Origin: Dasania marina DSM 21967
GTDB lineage: Bacteria > Pseudomonadota > Gammaproteobacteria > Pseudomonadales > Dasaniaceae
DNA length: 64,000 nucleotides
Reading direction: 5' to 3'
Assembly (NCBI RefSeq): GCF_000373485.1
Contig: NZ_KB891586.1
Coordinates: 76,734-140,733, forward strand
In this document: one piece after another, positions 27,427-37,215 of the stretch
Position numbering within the stretch: position 1 is the stretch's first letter
How the letters are laid out: each line of letters opens with the position of its first letter
Translations under genes and position numbers: made by a program
The notes under the pieces: model-generated
What the model was told of the DNA's origin: nothing
What the model saw: the letters and a program-made list of their open reading frames with translations, nothing else
Database searches by the model: none

Positions 27427-29114
27427 GCCACACGCTATCCAACACCCTATCCAACAACAAACCTAAAACCTACCCCACACCGGGCGGCGTACACCCACCA
27501 CAAAACAAAAGCCAATCTACCGGCGGCCCCATACAACAGGCCAGCCTACCAACAGAGTTAGTGCTGCCCCTATCGCAACACATTGGCGCACCTGCCAAAG
27601 CGATTGTTGCCGTGGGCGATAAAGTATTAAAAGGCCAGTGCATAGCTAAAGCCAACGGTAACATTAGTGCTTATATCCATGCGCCCAGCTCGGGCGATGT
27701 TATCGCTATAGAGCCGCGCGCCATCCCCCACGCCTCGGGCATGCAAGATAACTGCATAGTGATAAAAACCGATGGTGAGGATAACTGGTGCGCATTACAG
27801 GGCTGCGAGGATTTTAGACTACTAGCGCCCAGCGACTTGATAGCGCAAATACGGCTAGCGGGCATTACCGGCTTAGGCGGTGCGGGCTTTCCCACGGCGG
27901 TAAAACTAATTACCTCCGATACCCAAGCCAGCCTTAACAAGGCCATAGACACCCTCATCATCAATGGCACCGAGTGCGAGCCCTACATCACCGCCGACGA
28001 CGTATTAATGCGCGAGCGTGCCCAGCAAGTCATCAGCGGCATACAAATACTGCAGCATATTATTAAGCCCAGCACGTCCACCTTAATAGGCGTAGAAAAC
28101 AACAAGCCCGAAGCCATAGCCGCACTAGAAGCTGCCATAGCCGAGGCTGGGTCTGAGCCTGGGGCCAGCAACATCACCGTGGTGAGTTTTGAGGGTAAAT
28201 ACCCCTCCGGTGGCGAGAAACAGTTGATACAAACTTTAACTGGCCGGGAAGTGCCCAGCGGCGGCTTGCCCGCCGACGTAGGCATAGTGTGCCAAAACGT
28301 GGGCACCGTTGCCGCCATCCATGACGCTATCGTCTTGGGTAAACCGCTAATCAGCCGCATCACCACCGTCACCGGCCAGGCCTGCGCGCAGCCACAAAAC
28401 GTTGAGGTTTTAATCGGCAGCCCTATAGCCCATGTGCTGGCACAAGCAGGTTTTGATGCCGATGCCTGCCACCGTTTAGTGATGGGCGGCCCCATGATGG
28501 GCTTTACCCTTACCGACACCAGTGTGCCAATAATCAAAGCCACTAACTGCCTGCTGGCCGCCAGCGAGGCCGAGCTACCCACACCGCCACCGGCGCAAGC
28601 CTGTATACGTTGCGGCATGTGTGCCGAAGCCTGCCCCGCCTCTTTGTTACCCCAGCAATTGTATTGGTACGCCCGCAGTAAAGAATATGACAAGCTAGAA
28701 GAGCTAAACCTGTTCGACTGCATAGAGTGCGGCGCTTGCTCTTATGTATGCCCCAGCACCATTCCGCTGGTGCAATACTACCGCGCTTCCAAAGCTGATA
28801 TACGCGAGCACAAAGCCGAAATGCACAAAGCCGAGCAATCCAAAGTCCGCTTTGAAGCCAGGCAACAAAGGCTAGAACGTGAGGAGCAAGAGAAAGCCGA
28901 CAAACGCGCCGCCCGCCAAGCTGCCGCCAAGGCCAAACTTGCCGCCGCCCAAACCGGTGGCGAGCAAGAGCTAGACCCAGTGCAAGCCGCTATCGCCCGC
29001 GCCAAAGCTAAAAAAGCTGCCAAGGTCGCCGCAGCAGAGCAAGCAATCGCCACGGCGACGTCAGAAACAGCTGCAACAAACCCCGCAGCAACACCAACAG
29101 ACGAGGCAAATTAA
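27423..29114 (+). CDS. rnfC: Rnf complex subunit C, NADH/ferredoxin-linked flavo-iron-sulfur protein
   Basis: Peripheral subunit with a Complex-I 51-kDa-like (NADH/FMN) domain and two 4Fe-4S clusters. Seen are GGVHPP at the start, [27 protein letters not shown], and [12 protein letters not shown] and [12 protein letters not shown] near 395 and 435. The Ala/Lys-rich C-terminal tail (about 470-563) is the variable repeat-type extension, shorter here than in E. coli. The alanine-rich tail creates long antisense frames that are not genes. Confidence 0.95.
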   Translation: MSHTLSNTLSNNKPKTYPTPGGVHPPQNKSQSTGGPIQQASLPTELVLPLSQHIGAPAKAIVAVGDKVLKGQCIAKANGNISAYIHAPSSGDVIAIEPRAIPHASGMQDNCIVIKTDGEDNWCALQGCEDFRLLAPSDLIAQIRLAGITGLGGAGFPTAVKLITSDTQASLNKAIDTLIINGTECEPYITADDVLMRERAQQVISGIQILQHIIKPSTSTLIGVENNKPEAIAALEAAIAEAGSEPGASNITVVSFEGKYPSGGEKQLIQTLTGREVPSGGLPADVGIVCQNVGTVAAIHDAIVLGKPLISRITTVTGQACAQPQNVEVLIGSPIAHVLAQAGFDADACHRLVMGGPMMGFTLTDTSVPIIKATNCLLAASEAELPTPPPAQACIRCGMCAEACPASLLPQQLYWYARSKEYDKLEELNLFDCIECGACSYVCPSTIPLVQYYRASKADIREHKAEMHKAEQSKVRFEARQQRLEREEQEKADKRAARQAAAKAKLAAAQTGGEQELDPVQAAIARAKAKKAAKVAAAEQAIATATSETAATNPAATPTDEAN

Positions 29115-30164
29115 ATGGCGTTATTAAATGTCTCATCACCGCACACTCACCGGCCCTTAAGCACAGCTGATGTGATGCAACTGGTGTTACTGGCCACCCT
29201 ACCCGGCCTGCTTGCGCTCACCCATTTTTTTGGCTGGGGCACGCTAACTAACTTAGTCATCGCGCTACCTTTAGCTATAGCTTTTGAAGCGCTGGTTTTA
29301 AAACTGCGCCAACGCCCGCTAGGTTTTTACCTACAGGATTACAGCGCCGTGGTTACCGCCGTATTGCTGGCCATCGCCCTGCCGCCTTATTCGCCTTATT
29401 GGTTAATCGCCATCGGCATCTTTTTCTCCATTGTTATCGCCAAACAACTCTACGGTGGCATGGGCTACAACCCCTTTAACCCCGCCATGGTGGGTTACGT
29501 GGTGTTGTTAATTTCCTTTCCGGTTGAGATGACACAATGGGCTGCACCCTTTGGGGCGCTCAGCAACGAGCAACCCAATTTACTCGCGGCCTTACAGCAT
29601 GCGTTTACCGGCACAGCTATTGATGGCCACACCATGGCCACACCGCTGGATGTATTAAAAAACAACAACAGCGAGCTAGTCGCCGACCTGTTTGCCAACA
29701 ACACAGGCTTTGGCCGCTGGGCGGGTTTAGGTTGGGAATGGGTAAACCTAGGCTTTTTAGCCGGTGGTTGCTTCCTATTATATAAACGCGTGTTTACCTG
29801 GCATGCGCCGGTGGCGATGTTAAGCAGCTTGGCCTTTTGCTCATTGTTTTTTTACGACGGTGGCAGCTCCGCCTCTAAAGGCTCACCGCTGTTTCACTTA
29901 CTCAGCGGTGCCACCATGTTTGGTGCCTTTTTTATTATTACCGACCCCGTTACCTCGGCGGTGTCTAACCGTGGCCGCCTAGTATATGGCGCCTTAATAG
30001 GCCTGTTATTATTTGTGATACGCGCCTGGGGTAACTACCCCGACGCACTGGCCTTTGCGGTATTGTTAATGAACTTTGCCGCGCCCTTTATTGATTACTA
30101 CACCCAGCCACGCACCTATGGCCACAAAGCAAAACAACCATCATCTAATGAGGAGGGCAACTAA
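29115..30164 (+). CDS. rnfD: Rnf complex subunit D
   Basis: Integral membrane subunit with about ten helices, homologous to NqrB. It carries a covalent FMN on a threonine, here most likely in LSGATMFGAFFI near residue 272. Length 349 is normal. Other family motifs are QDYSAVVTAVLLAIALPP and GYNPFNPAMVGYV. The ATG directly follows the rnfC stop, and the stop overlaps the rnfG start. Confidence 0.94.
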   Translation: MALLNVSSPHTHRPLSTADVMQLVLLATLPGLLALTHFFGWGTLTNLVIALPLAIAFEALVLKLRQRPLGFYLQDYSAVVTAVLLAIALPPYSPYWLIAIGIFFSIVIAKQLYGGMGYNPFNPAMVGYVVLLISFPVEMTQWAAPFGALSNEQPNLLAALQHAFTGTAIDGHTMATPLDVLKNNNSELVADLFANNTGFGRWAGLGWEWVNLGFLAGGCFLLYKRVFTWHAPVAMLSSLAFCSLFFYDGGSSASKGSPLFHLLSGATMFGAFFIITDPVTSAVSNRGRLVYGALIGLLLFVIRAWGNYPDALAFAVLLMNFAAPFIDYYTQPRTYGHKAKQPSSNEEGN

Positions 30165-30811
30165 TGCTACAAAAATCCATTAGTAAAAACGCTCTATTGT
30201 TAGCAGCCTTTGCCCTGGCCACCACCTTTGTCATTGCCGGTACTTACCTCAGTACCCAGCAACAAATTAAAAACAATATACGGCAAGCACAACAAAAAGC
30301 CTTGCAAGAAATTGTGCCCGACCATCGCCACAACAACAGCCTGTTAGACCACAGCAAGCCGGTGAACGATGTACCCAAGCTGGGCCTACGTGAGGCCAGT
30401 CGCGTGTTTATCGCCACCCTAGATGGCGACAACGTGGCCGCCATTATTCCCGCCACCGCCCGCGATGGTTACACCGGTGATATTAATTTAATCGTAGGGG
30501 TAAACGTGGATGGCAGCGTTGCCGGCGTGCGCGTGTTATCGCACCGCGAAACACCGGGATTAGGCGATGCCATAGATTTAAAAAAGAGCGACTGGGTATT
30601 AAGCTTTAATGGCAAAAGCTTAGCCAACACCGACTGGCGCGTTAAAAAAGAAGGCGGCGACATAGACCAATTCACCGGCGCGACTATTACTCCACGGGCT
30701 GTGACCAACGCCGTCAAAAAAGCACTACAGTATTTTTCCGCCAACCAAGCGGCGCTTTTTGCCCCCGCCGCCAACAGCCTAACCAACACAGCAACCAGCG
30801 AGCAACCGTAA
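30164..30811 (+). CDS. rnfG: Rnf complex subunit G
   Basis: Membrane-anchored periplasmic FMN-binding subunit of 215 residues. It has one N-terminal helix (about 9-28) and the flavinylation motif [13 protein letters not shown] near 168-180, where the Thr of GAT would carry FMN. GAGGAGG precedes the ATG, the best ribosome-binding site of the operon. No apbE flavin transferase is present in this window, so it must be encoded elsewhere. Confidence 0.94.
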   Translation: MLQKSISKNALLLAAFALATTFVIAGTYLSTQQQIKNNIRQAQQKALQEIVPDHRHNNSLLDHSKPVNDVPKLGLREASRVFIATLDGDNVAAIIPATARDGYTGDINLIVGVNVDGSVAGVRVLSHRETPGLGDAIDLKKSDWVLSFNGKSLANTDWRVKKEGGDIDQFTGATITPRAVTNAVKKALQYFSANQAALFAPAANSLTNTATSEQP

Positions 30812-31584
30812 TGGCCAACGCCGATAGTAATAACGACACCAACAGCCCTGCCAGCGATAATGCAGGCAGCAAGCCCAGCGCCAACTATAAGGAAATATCC
30901 TTTAACGGCCTGTGGAAGAACAACCCCGCCATCGTACAGCTGTTAGGTTTATGCCCGCTGCTAGCGGTAACCGGCACAGTAATTAACGGCATAGGCATGG
31001 GCTTGGCCACCACCTTCGTGTTAGTCACCTCTAACGTGTGTGTGTCGCTAATCCGCAACATCACCTCTAACGCCATACGCCTGCCCGCCTTTGTGATGAT
31101 TATCGCCATGGCGGTAACCTGCATAGAGCTATTGATGCAAGCCTACGCCTACGAGCTATTTCAAATACTGGGCATCTTCTTACCGCTAATCACCACCAAC
31201 TGCGTAATACTAGGCCGCGCCGACGCCTTTGCCAGTAAAAACCCAGTAGCCCCCGCGTTATTAGATGGTTTAATGATGGGGCTAGGCTTTAGTATTATTT
31301 TGGTATTGCTGGGTGCCCTGCGCGAAGTGATAGGCACCGGCGCTATTTTTGCCAATATGGATTTACTGTTTGGTGCAGCGGCTAGCGAATGGAAGATTAT
31401 TTTATTTAATGACTACCGCCAGTTTTTAGTGGCCATATTACCACCCGGCGCGTTTATTTTTACCGGTTTATTGATTGCGGCTAAGAACGTGATAGATACG
31501 AATATTAAACGTAGGCAGGCTAGATTGGCTAACCCTATTGCCGCGGGGAGTAAGCGGGCTAGGGTTACTGGGGTTATTTCTTAG
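30811..31584 (+). CDS. rnfE: Rnf complex subunit E
   Basis: Six-helix membrane subunit, paralogous to RnfA. The family blocks [17 protein letters not shown] and [15 protein letters not shown] are present, with cysteines placed as in RnfA. At 257 residues it is about 25 longer than E. coli RsxE, because of a polar Asn/Ser/Asp-rich N-terminal extension. The ATG overlaps the rnfG stop in TAATG. The nth gene that often follows in enterobacteria is absent. Confidence 0.94.
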   Translation: MANADSNNDTNSPASDNAGSKPSANYKEISFNGLWKNNPAIVQLLGLCPLLAVTGTVINGIGMGLATTFVLVTSNVCVSLIRNITSNAIRLPAFVMIIAMAVTCIELLMQAYAYELFQILGIFLPLITTNCVILGRADAFASKNPVAPALLDGLMMGLGFSIILVLLGALREVIGTGAIFANMDLLFGAAASEWKIILFNDYRQFLVAILPPGAFIFTGLLIAAKNVIDTNIKRRQARLANPIAAGSKRARVTGVIS

Positions 31585-32118
31585 TAGCTGTTAGCTGAAG
31601 TGGCACTTTGGAGCTGAGCCCGTTTCCACAAGTTTTTTTGTTTGGGCTACTGTATTTTTATAATTAGCCTTTGAGGCTGCCGTTCCGCCTTGCTGGGCGG
31701 AAAGGCGGCGCTAGGAATAAAAATTATTATTGTTAAGGGCTCGTAACGATTGTTTTTTATACAGCCCTGTAATGTCATAGTAATCCTAACCACCCTTCCT
31801 AGCCATTATTAGCCCTAACCTTAATATCATAAAAAATCCTTTTCAAAAAAATTTCCAAACACCACAAAACGAAAATCATTCAATATAAACAATCTTGGCA
31901 CTCCCGGTGAATCAAGCATTAGCTGTATTGCTCAACTACACCCGATAATTGGCAATGCTGGCCATTATATTAATGGTTTGTTATTACGCCAAAATGCCTT
32001 TAATCTATCGGCGTTTGGCCATTACCATTATTTGATGCTAACTCAGTGCACAATAAGATAGCGCTGCTGTATCTCACCCTGCTCACGTTCACCTATTTCA
32101 CACTGAGAAAACCTACAT
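31585..32118. other. Intergenic stretch, no gene found
   Basis: These 534 bp separate rnfE from the CstA-type gene. A perfect 7-bp stem TTCCGCC/GGCGGAA lies at 31683-31702 but lacks a T-run. The second half is AT-rich and contains the similar stretches CTGGCCATTAT and TTGGCCATTAC. I see no terminator I trust and no small gene. Confidence 0.55.
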
Positions 32119-33597
32119 ATGCTCATCTTTATTATCTGTATTAGCGTGCTGGCCCTTGGTTACAAATTTTACAGCCCTTTCGTTGAAAAGCAGGCTGGGA
32201 TCGACCCCCTTGCCGAGACTCCGCAAATCCGCTTTGCCGAAGGGGTCGATTATGTGGCCATACACCCAGTTAAAGCCTTCTTGATCCAGTTTTTAAACAT
32301 TGCCGGGGTGGGGCCAATTTTCGGTCCCATATTAGGTGCCTTATATGGCCCTATCGCACTTGTGTGGATAGTATTAGGGAATGTATTGGGTGGCGCCGTA
32401 CACGATTATTTTTCTGGGGTGATGAGCATCAAGGAAGACGGTAAAAGCTTACCGGAAATAGCTGGCCACTATTACAACGTGGTGTTTAAAGGTTTTATGC
32501 TGATATTTACCGCCATGCTGCTGTTTTTTGTAGGTGTGGTATTTATTATGAGCCCCGCTGGTTTACTGAGTAACCTGTCGTATTTTCAAGATACGTTTTT
32601 TGCCAACAATACCTTTTGGGTGTTGGTTATTTTAGCGTACTACTTTTTTGCCACGCTATTACCCATAGATAAAATAATCACTAAATTTTACCCCGTTTTT
32701 GGTTTGCTGATGATAGTGATGACCACGCTTATTGCCATATCACTCTTGATTAACGCACCCCACTTGCCGGTAACCGGCGATTTTTTCGCTTATTTTAGCG
32801 CTGATCATAGCCACGATATTTTACAAGCCAACCCTGACGGCTTACCCACCTGGCCGTTGCTGTTTATTACGATTACCTGTGGCGCAATAAGTGGCTTTCA
32901 CTCCACCCAGGCGCCAATTATTACCCGTTGCCTAAGCAATGAAAAATATGTGCGGCCGGTATACTACGGTGCCATGATATGCGAAGGGCTAGTCGCTTGT
33001 GTATGGGCCCTTGCAGGGATAGCCGCCTTTCCTGATGGCTATATTGAACTTAAAGCCATGCTAGCCCAAGGTGGGCCTGGTTTAGTGGTTAATCATATCG
33101 CCAGCAGCTACTTAGGTGTATTGGGCGGTATTATGGCGATTATTGCCGTGGCGGTATTTCCAATTACCTCAGGGGATACGGCCTTTCGCTCGCTGCGCCT
33201 GACCCTAGTCGACGCCTTTAATATTCCACAGAGTGCGCGTAATCGCTTGTTACTGGCATTACCTATTCTTACCATTGCTTACTTTATGACTAAGCTGGAT
33301 TTCACGGTAATTTGGCGTTATTTCGCTTTTTCTAATATGTTGCTATCGACCAGCGTGTTGTGGCTGGCCACTAAATACTTATTTGACCGAGGTACCTTCC
33401 ACTGGGTCGCCAGTGTACCCGCGGTGATTACGACCAGCGTAACCCTGTCATATATCTCGACAGCGGCTATAGGATTAAATTTATCTGCCGACTTGGCACA
33501 AGCTATTGGTGTTGGCGCGGCGATTATTGGCTTGCTACTGCTGGGGTTATTCCATATCAAACACAAGGGGCAACAACCTACAAACGCATCAATATAG
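32119..33597 (+). CDS. CstA-family carbon-starvation/pyruvate transporter, short form
   Basis: A 492-residue integral membrane protein with roughly 13-15 helices. CstA family hallmarks are AGVGPIFGPILGALYGP, GNVLGGAVHDYFSGV and GFHSTQAPIITRC. E. coli CstA and BtsT are around 700 residues; this is the shorter form seen in many bacteria. Family members import pyruvate or peptides. The small YbdD-type protein that often follows cstA is not found. GAGAAAA lies before the ATG. Confidence 0.85.
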   Translation: MLIFIICISVLALGYKFYSPFVEKQAGIDPLAETPQIRFAEGVDYVAIHPVKAFLIQFLNIAGVGPIFGPILGALYGPIALVWIVLGNVLGGAVHDYFSGVMSIKEDGKSLPEIAGHYYNVVFKGFMLIFTAMLLFFVGVVFIMSPAGLLSNLSYFQDTFFANNTFWVLVILAYYFFATLLPIDKIITKFYPVFGLLMIVMTTLIAISLLINAPHLPVTGDFFAYFSADHSHDILQANPDGLPTWPLLFITITCGAISGFHSTQAPIITRCLSNEKYVRPVYYGAMICEGLVACVWALAGIAAFPDGYIELKAMLAQGGPGLVVNHIASSYLGVLGGIMAIIAVAVFPITSGDTAFRSLRLTLVDAFNIPQSARNRLLLALPILTIAYFMTKLDFTVIWRYFAFSNMLLSTSVLWLATKYLFDRGTFHWVASVPAVITTSVTLSYISTAAIGLNLSADLAQAIGVGAAIIGLLLLGLFHIKHKGQQPTNASI

Positions 33598-33702
33598 CCC
33601 AAGGGAAACAGCTAAGAGGGGAAGCTACGTGGCAACGCTACATTTCACATAAAGGAGTGAAGCAAAAGTAAACCTACCCCTCCTTAGGCTTTAGCCTCGC
33701 TC

Positions 33703-34125
33703 CTAAGCATTATTATGCTTAGCCTGCATATCATCAAAAACCTTTTGCAAGAAGTTCTCAAGCACTAAGCGGTTAACATCACTCAAGGTATAAAGAATCA
33801 TGGCATTTTCGGTGAGCTTGGCTTTACCTATATTCTTCAACTGCGCCTCATAATCGGTAAACCCGGTCATAACATTAATCATTAAGCTTTGTAGGCTGGG
33901 GGTAAATGATATTAGCGGCCAATAACCTTGGCGGCCGGTTTTATAGGTATAGTGATAACGGCCAAAACCAATCACATCACCCGCCCATAGCACGGCTTTT
34001 TCACCACTGACTTTTTCCATCATGGCTAGCAGCGTTTTGCTATCATGCTGACGCCTAGTATGGTTAATACTGTTAATCAGTTGCTGGGGGTCGCCATCGG
34101 TGGGGATAGTGTCAAAATTAATCAT
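33703..34125 (-). CDS. DUF1801 domain protein
   Basis: At 140 residues it carries the DUF1801 core: GFGRYHYTYKTGRQGYWPLISFTP, shown here in parts as GFGRYHY and WPLISF, then MINVMTGF and LSDVNRLVLENFL. The fold is related to the frataxin/YdhG group; function is unknown. It is a stand-alone leftward gene. Confidence 0.82.
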   Translation of the reverse strand: MINFDTIPTDGDPQQLINSINHTRRQHDSKTLLAMMEKVSGEKAVLWAGDVIGFGRYHYTYKTGRQGYWPLISFTPSLQSLMINVMTGFTDYEAQLKNIGKAKLTENAMILYTLSDVNRLVLENFLQKVFDDMQAKHNNA

Positions 34126-34253
34126 GTATTCTTAACCTGTGCTATTAAGTGCTGTATTGGTGAGCCTTACTAATAACCTAGTATAAACCGTGGCGGCGAA
34201 AACTTGGTATCATTAATCCCCCTTATCAAACCCTAGCCACATTATTCATTTTT

Positions 34254-34769
34254 ATGCGTTTATTAAAATCCACGGTTCACCCTGCCATATCGACTATTGA
34301 TAGTAAGCACATTAGCCGCAAGGCCAGCCGAGCCATAGTGCTAGACGGCCATAACATACTGCTGCTATACACCCAACGCTATCACGACTACAGCCTACCG
34401 GGCGGTGGTATAGACGAAGGGGAAGATGCTATTGCCGGTTTAATACGTGAATTAACCGAAGAAACCGGCGCGCAAAACATTAGCAATATTGAGGAATTCG
34501 GCCGGTATGAGGAGTTTAGGCCCTGGTATAAAGACGATGCCAACATCATCCATATGCAGTCTTACTGCTATACCTGTGATATTGATGCAGAGTTGCTGGC
34601 TCCCAGCTTTGAGGCCCATGAGATTAGCAATGGCATGCAGCCCCTATGGATCAACATCCATGAAGCGATTAGCCATAATGAAACCACTATGGCGACTAGT
34701 GACAAAAAAGGCCTATCGATAGAACGAGAGACCTTTTTATTAAAGCAGATTGTGGCTGAGCTGCTGTAG
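34254..34769 (+). CDS. NUDIX hydrolase
   Basis: At 171 residues it has a complete Nudix box (GX5EX7REUXEEXGU) between residues 51 and 74, readable as GGIDEGED...RELTEETGA. It therefore should cleave a nucleoside-diphosphate-linked substrate with Mg2+. The substrate cannot be told from sequence. No clear ribosome-binding site precedes the ATG. Confidence 0.88.
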   Translation: MRLLKSTVHPAISTIDSKHISRKASRAIVLDGHNILLLYTQRYHDYSLPGGGIDEGEDAIAGLIRELTEETGAQNISNIEEFGRYEEFRPWYKDDANIIHMQSYCYTCDIDAELLAPSFEAHEISNGMQPLWINIHEAISHNETTMATSDKKGLSIERETFLLKQIVAELL

Positions 34770-34928
34770 CCAGCAGCTGCTCAACTATCGTATATCTCCT
34801 CCCCAATCCCCTACTCTTGCTCGCCTTCTCCACAAAAACAAAAGGGGGGGCTACTTTGCAGCGCTAATGCGCTAAAATAGTACCCGCTATACCTCAGTAT
34901 TATTTATCACTCAATTAGAAGGTCAACC

Positions 34929-35138
34929 ATGAGCGTGCAAGAAATAGCCCTATCCCACAACCAACGCAAGAAACTGCGCAAAGCTATTACGGATGACAAT
35001 GTTCTTTTTGAAGATGACAATGGCGACCTAGTGCTCTCTATGGCCGCCTACCTCGCACTTAATGGTGATAGCCCTATAGAAGACCTAATTGGAGATAATG
35101 TACTCAACAACGATGATGAGTTTGTTATTTTTAGTTAA
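34929..35138 (+). CDS. Small acidic protein, unknown function
   Basis: A 69-residue, strongly acidic protein, with a basic N-terminal patch (HNQRKKLRKAI) followed by a run of Asp/Glu (FEDDNGDL, NNDDEF). GAAGG precedes the ATG by 7 nt and a terminator follows closely, so it looks like a real single-gene unit. I do not recognise it. Confidence 0.55.
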   Translation: MSVQEIALSHNQRKKLRKAITDDNVLFEDDNGDLVLSMAAYLALNGDSPIEDLIGDNVLNNDDEFVIFS

Positions 35139-35170
35139 TATAGCCACCAAGGTAACAACGCCGTTTAATA

Positions 35171-35194
35171 AAAAAGGGGCCGCAGCCCCTTTAT
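35171..35194. terminator. Bidirectional terminator
   Basis: AAAGGGGC and GCCCCTTT form an 8-bp stem with loop CGCA, flanked by A-run and T-rich sequence. It lies between the small acidic gene and the convergent MFS gene. Confidence 0.8.
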
Positions 35195-35262
35195 TGGTTT
35201 AACAAACTCCTCGCCCGAATCCATTCTTATATAACTCTATCCTTCTTTTTTTCAGAAAACAG

Positions 35263-36483
35263 CTATGCCGTTTTAACAGCCTCATTATGCGCAAGCTTAC
35301 GCCTGTGCATATAAATAAATATACCCACATACACCAGTAACGCTAGTAAAGCTGTTAGGCCGCAGACGATAAACACTGCGTTATAACCCAGCCCCGCGCC
35401 TATAATTGAGGCGGCGATATTGGGGCCTATAAACTGGCCAAAGCCCTGCACGCTGGGCACTAAGGCTATATAGGTACCGCGCTTATCCATATGCGCTATC
35501 ATCGCGTATTGAAAAATATCACCAAAGGTCCACATGGCCATAAAGATAAACAAACTCACCGCTATCTTGGTATTGGTAATACCGCCACCTAACATCAGTA
35601 CCGCCGTAGCCATGAGTACATAGGCGATAAATAAGGGCTTAAACAACCCTAAGCGGCCACACATGGCGGCTAGCACACAACCCACAATGGTAAACAAAGA
35701 CGACCAGGTTAACACTGGGCCTACCCACTCTTTAGCAACGCCATCGGCATGAGCGGCCAATTCTATATAGGTAAAGTAGCCGCCAATATTGACATAGGTA
35801 AGTGCTATCGCAAACAAGCAGGCGAAAGGGATAAATTTAGGCACCTGCCAGTTTTCTACCCCTTCTTCTTCCGCGGCTGCAGCCTCTTGCATGGCCAGCT
35901 CGGCTTCACTCTGCGGCCTACTGGGCAGCCAGTGTAAAAATAAAACACACACCACGCTTAAGCTGATAAAAAACCAGTAGATGCCGGACATGCTTAATTT
36001 CGGTAAAAAATGTAGCTCTATGGCCGTTGAAAAAGCAAAGGCTAACAATAATAGGTTAAAAGCGCGTACCGGCTTACTTACCCCACCCAAGGTCACAATG
36101 GCGGTTGCGGTAAAAATGCCGCTGGCAAAGCCTGCTACCAAGCGCAACCATAACGTTTGTTCGTAATCGACCACTACTATGCACAAGCCGTTAGCCACTA
36201 TGGATATGAGCAAGCCTACTAAAGTTAAACCTTTGCGATTCACTTTGGCGACTAACACGGAAGTGAGCACGGCACCTAGGGATAAGCCCAACAAGTCGGC
36301 CCCAGCTACCCTACCTACCTGTTCTTCGGTAAAACCTAACATGTTAACCCAGGCGGTACTAATAACCGGGATAGCCACCATCACCGCATAACCCACCAAG
36401 GCTAAAAATAATGCATAGACTATAGAACGTTTATCATCAAATACATTTGTGGCTGTGTGATCAGCCTGAGCAGTGTTATCCAT
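35263..36483 (-). CDS. Major facilitator superfamily transporter
   Basis: The ATG at 36483, preceded by AAAGG, gives 406 residues and about twelve hydrophobic helices in two sets of six, with an acidic cytoplasmic loop (EAAAAEEEGVENW) near 205. An upstream in-frame start at 36552 would add 23 polar residues and is less likely. The sequence is MFS_1-like, but there is no substrate signature I can read. It is an isolated leftward gene. Confidence 0.82.
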   Translation of the reverse strand: MDNTAQADHTATNVFDDKRSIVYALFLALVGYAVMVAIPVISTAWVNMLGFTEEQVGRVAGADLLGLSLGAVLTSVLVAKVNRKGLTLVGLLISIVANGLCIVVVDYEQTLWLRLVAGFASGIFTATAIVTLGGVSKPVRAFNLLLLAFAFSTAIELHFLPKLSMSGIYWFFISLSVVCVLFLHWLPSRPQSEAELAMQEAAAAEEEGVENWQVPKFIPFACLFAIALTYVNIGGYFTYIELAAHADGVAKEWVGPVLTWSSLFTIVGCVLAAMCGRLGLFKPLFIAYVLMATAVLMLGGGITNTKIAVSLFIFMAMWTFGDIFQYAMIAHMDKRGTYIALVPSVQGFGQFIGPNIAASIIGAGLGYNAVFIVCGLTALLALLVYVGIFIYMHRRKLAHNEAVKTA

Positions 36484-36552
36484 AGGGGCCTTTATTTTTT
36501 CATTAAACCAGTAGCGCACCTTACTCTTCACTAGCTTGTTACACGAGCCCAT

Positions 36553-36968
36553 AGCCCTGCAGTATTATCACAACAGCATTTCCCAGCAGCAACAGTTCTC
36601 CATAAGACAAAATATTATCCAGCCCTAGAGTAATAGTAAGAGAGCTATCCTAAAATTTTGCTACTAAACGAAAAACACTATAGCTTAAACATCATCTAGC
36701 ACTATGGGTACCGGCTCAAGGCCGGCACGACAGACTGAAATTGATGCTCACAACGTATAAAAGCCACTTTCTCACTATCGCACGCCACCATGTCATACCG
36801 GCCACCGCGCCGGTATCCAACTATTAAAGCTAACGCACATCTACCGCTAAAATTAAAACACTAATCTTTAATAACTACCTAACACCATGGGTGCAGGCTC
36901 AAGGTCGGAACGACAAGATAGAGGTAACACTAAGCATTTATAAAACCCATACCCCGCACCCAATAACA
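36553..36968. other. Intergenic stretch with short palindromic repeats
   Basis: It contains a pair of direct repeats (36696-36732 and 36879-36916: CTARCACYATGGGT, then GGCTCAAGG and ACGACA) and an inverted unit with stem ATACCGGC/GCCGGTAT at 36791-36819. These belong to the same family as the palindromes next to rnfA. No gene seen. Confidence 0.75.
36696..36916. repeat. Three short palindromic repeats
   Basis: The units are 36696-36732, 36791-36819 (perfect 8-bp stem) and 36879-36916. Spacing is about 90 bp, and the middle one is inverted. The core CCGG...CCGG-type palindrome with a TGTCA or GACA flank matches those upstream of rnfA. Confidence 0.75.
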
Positions 36969-37189
<221 letters not shown>

Positions 37190-37215
37190 AATGGCGCCTA
37201 ACACCCTACTTTTCA

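Noticed and set aside
27983-28723. 246-codon antisense frame within rnfC
   Set aside because: rnfC is certain by its cysteine motifs and coupled start. The opposite frame reflects its Ala/Gly-rich codon use and resembles no family.
31683-31702. TTCCGCC/GGCGGAA stem as the rnf terminator
   Set aside because: No T-run follows the stem on either strand.
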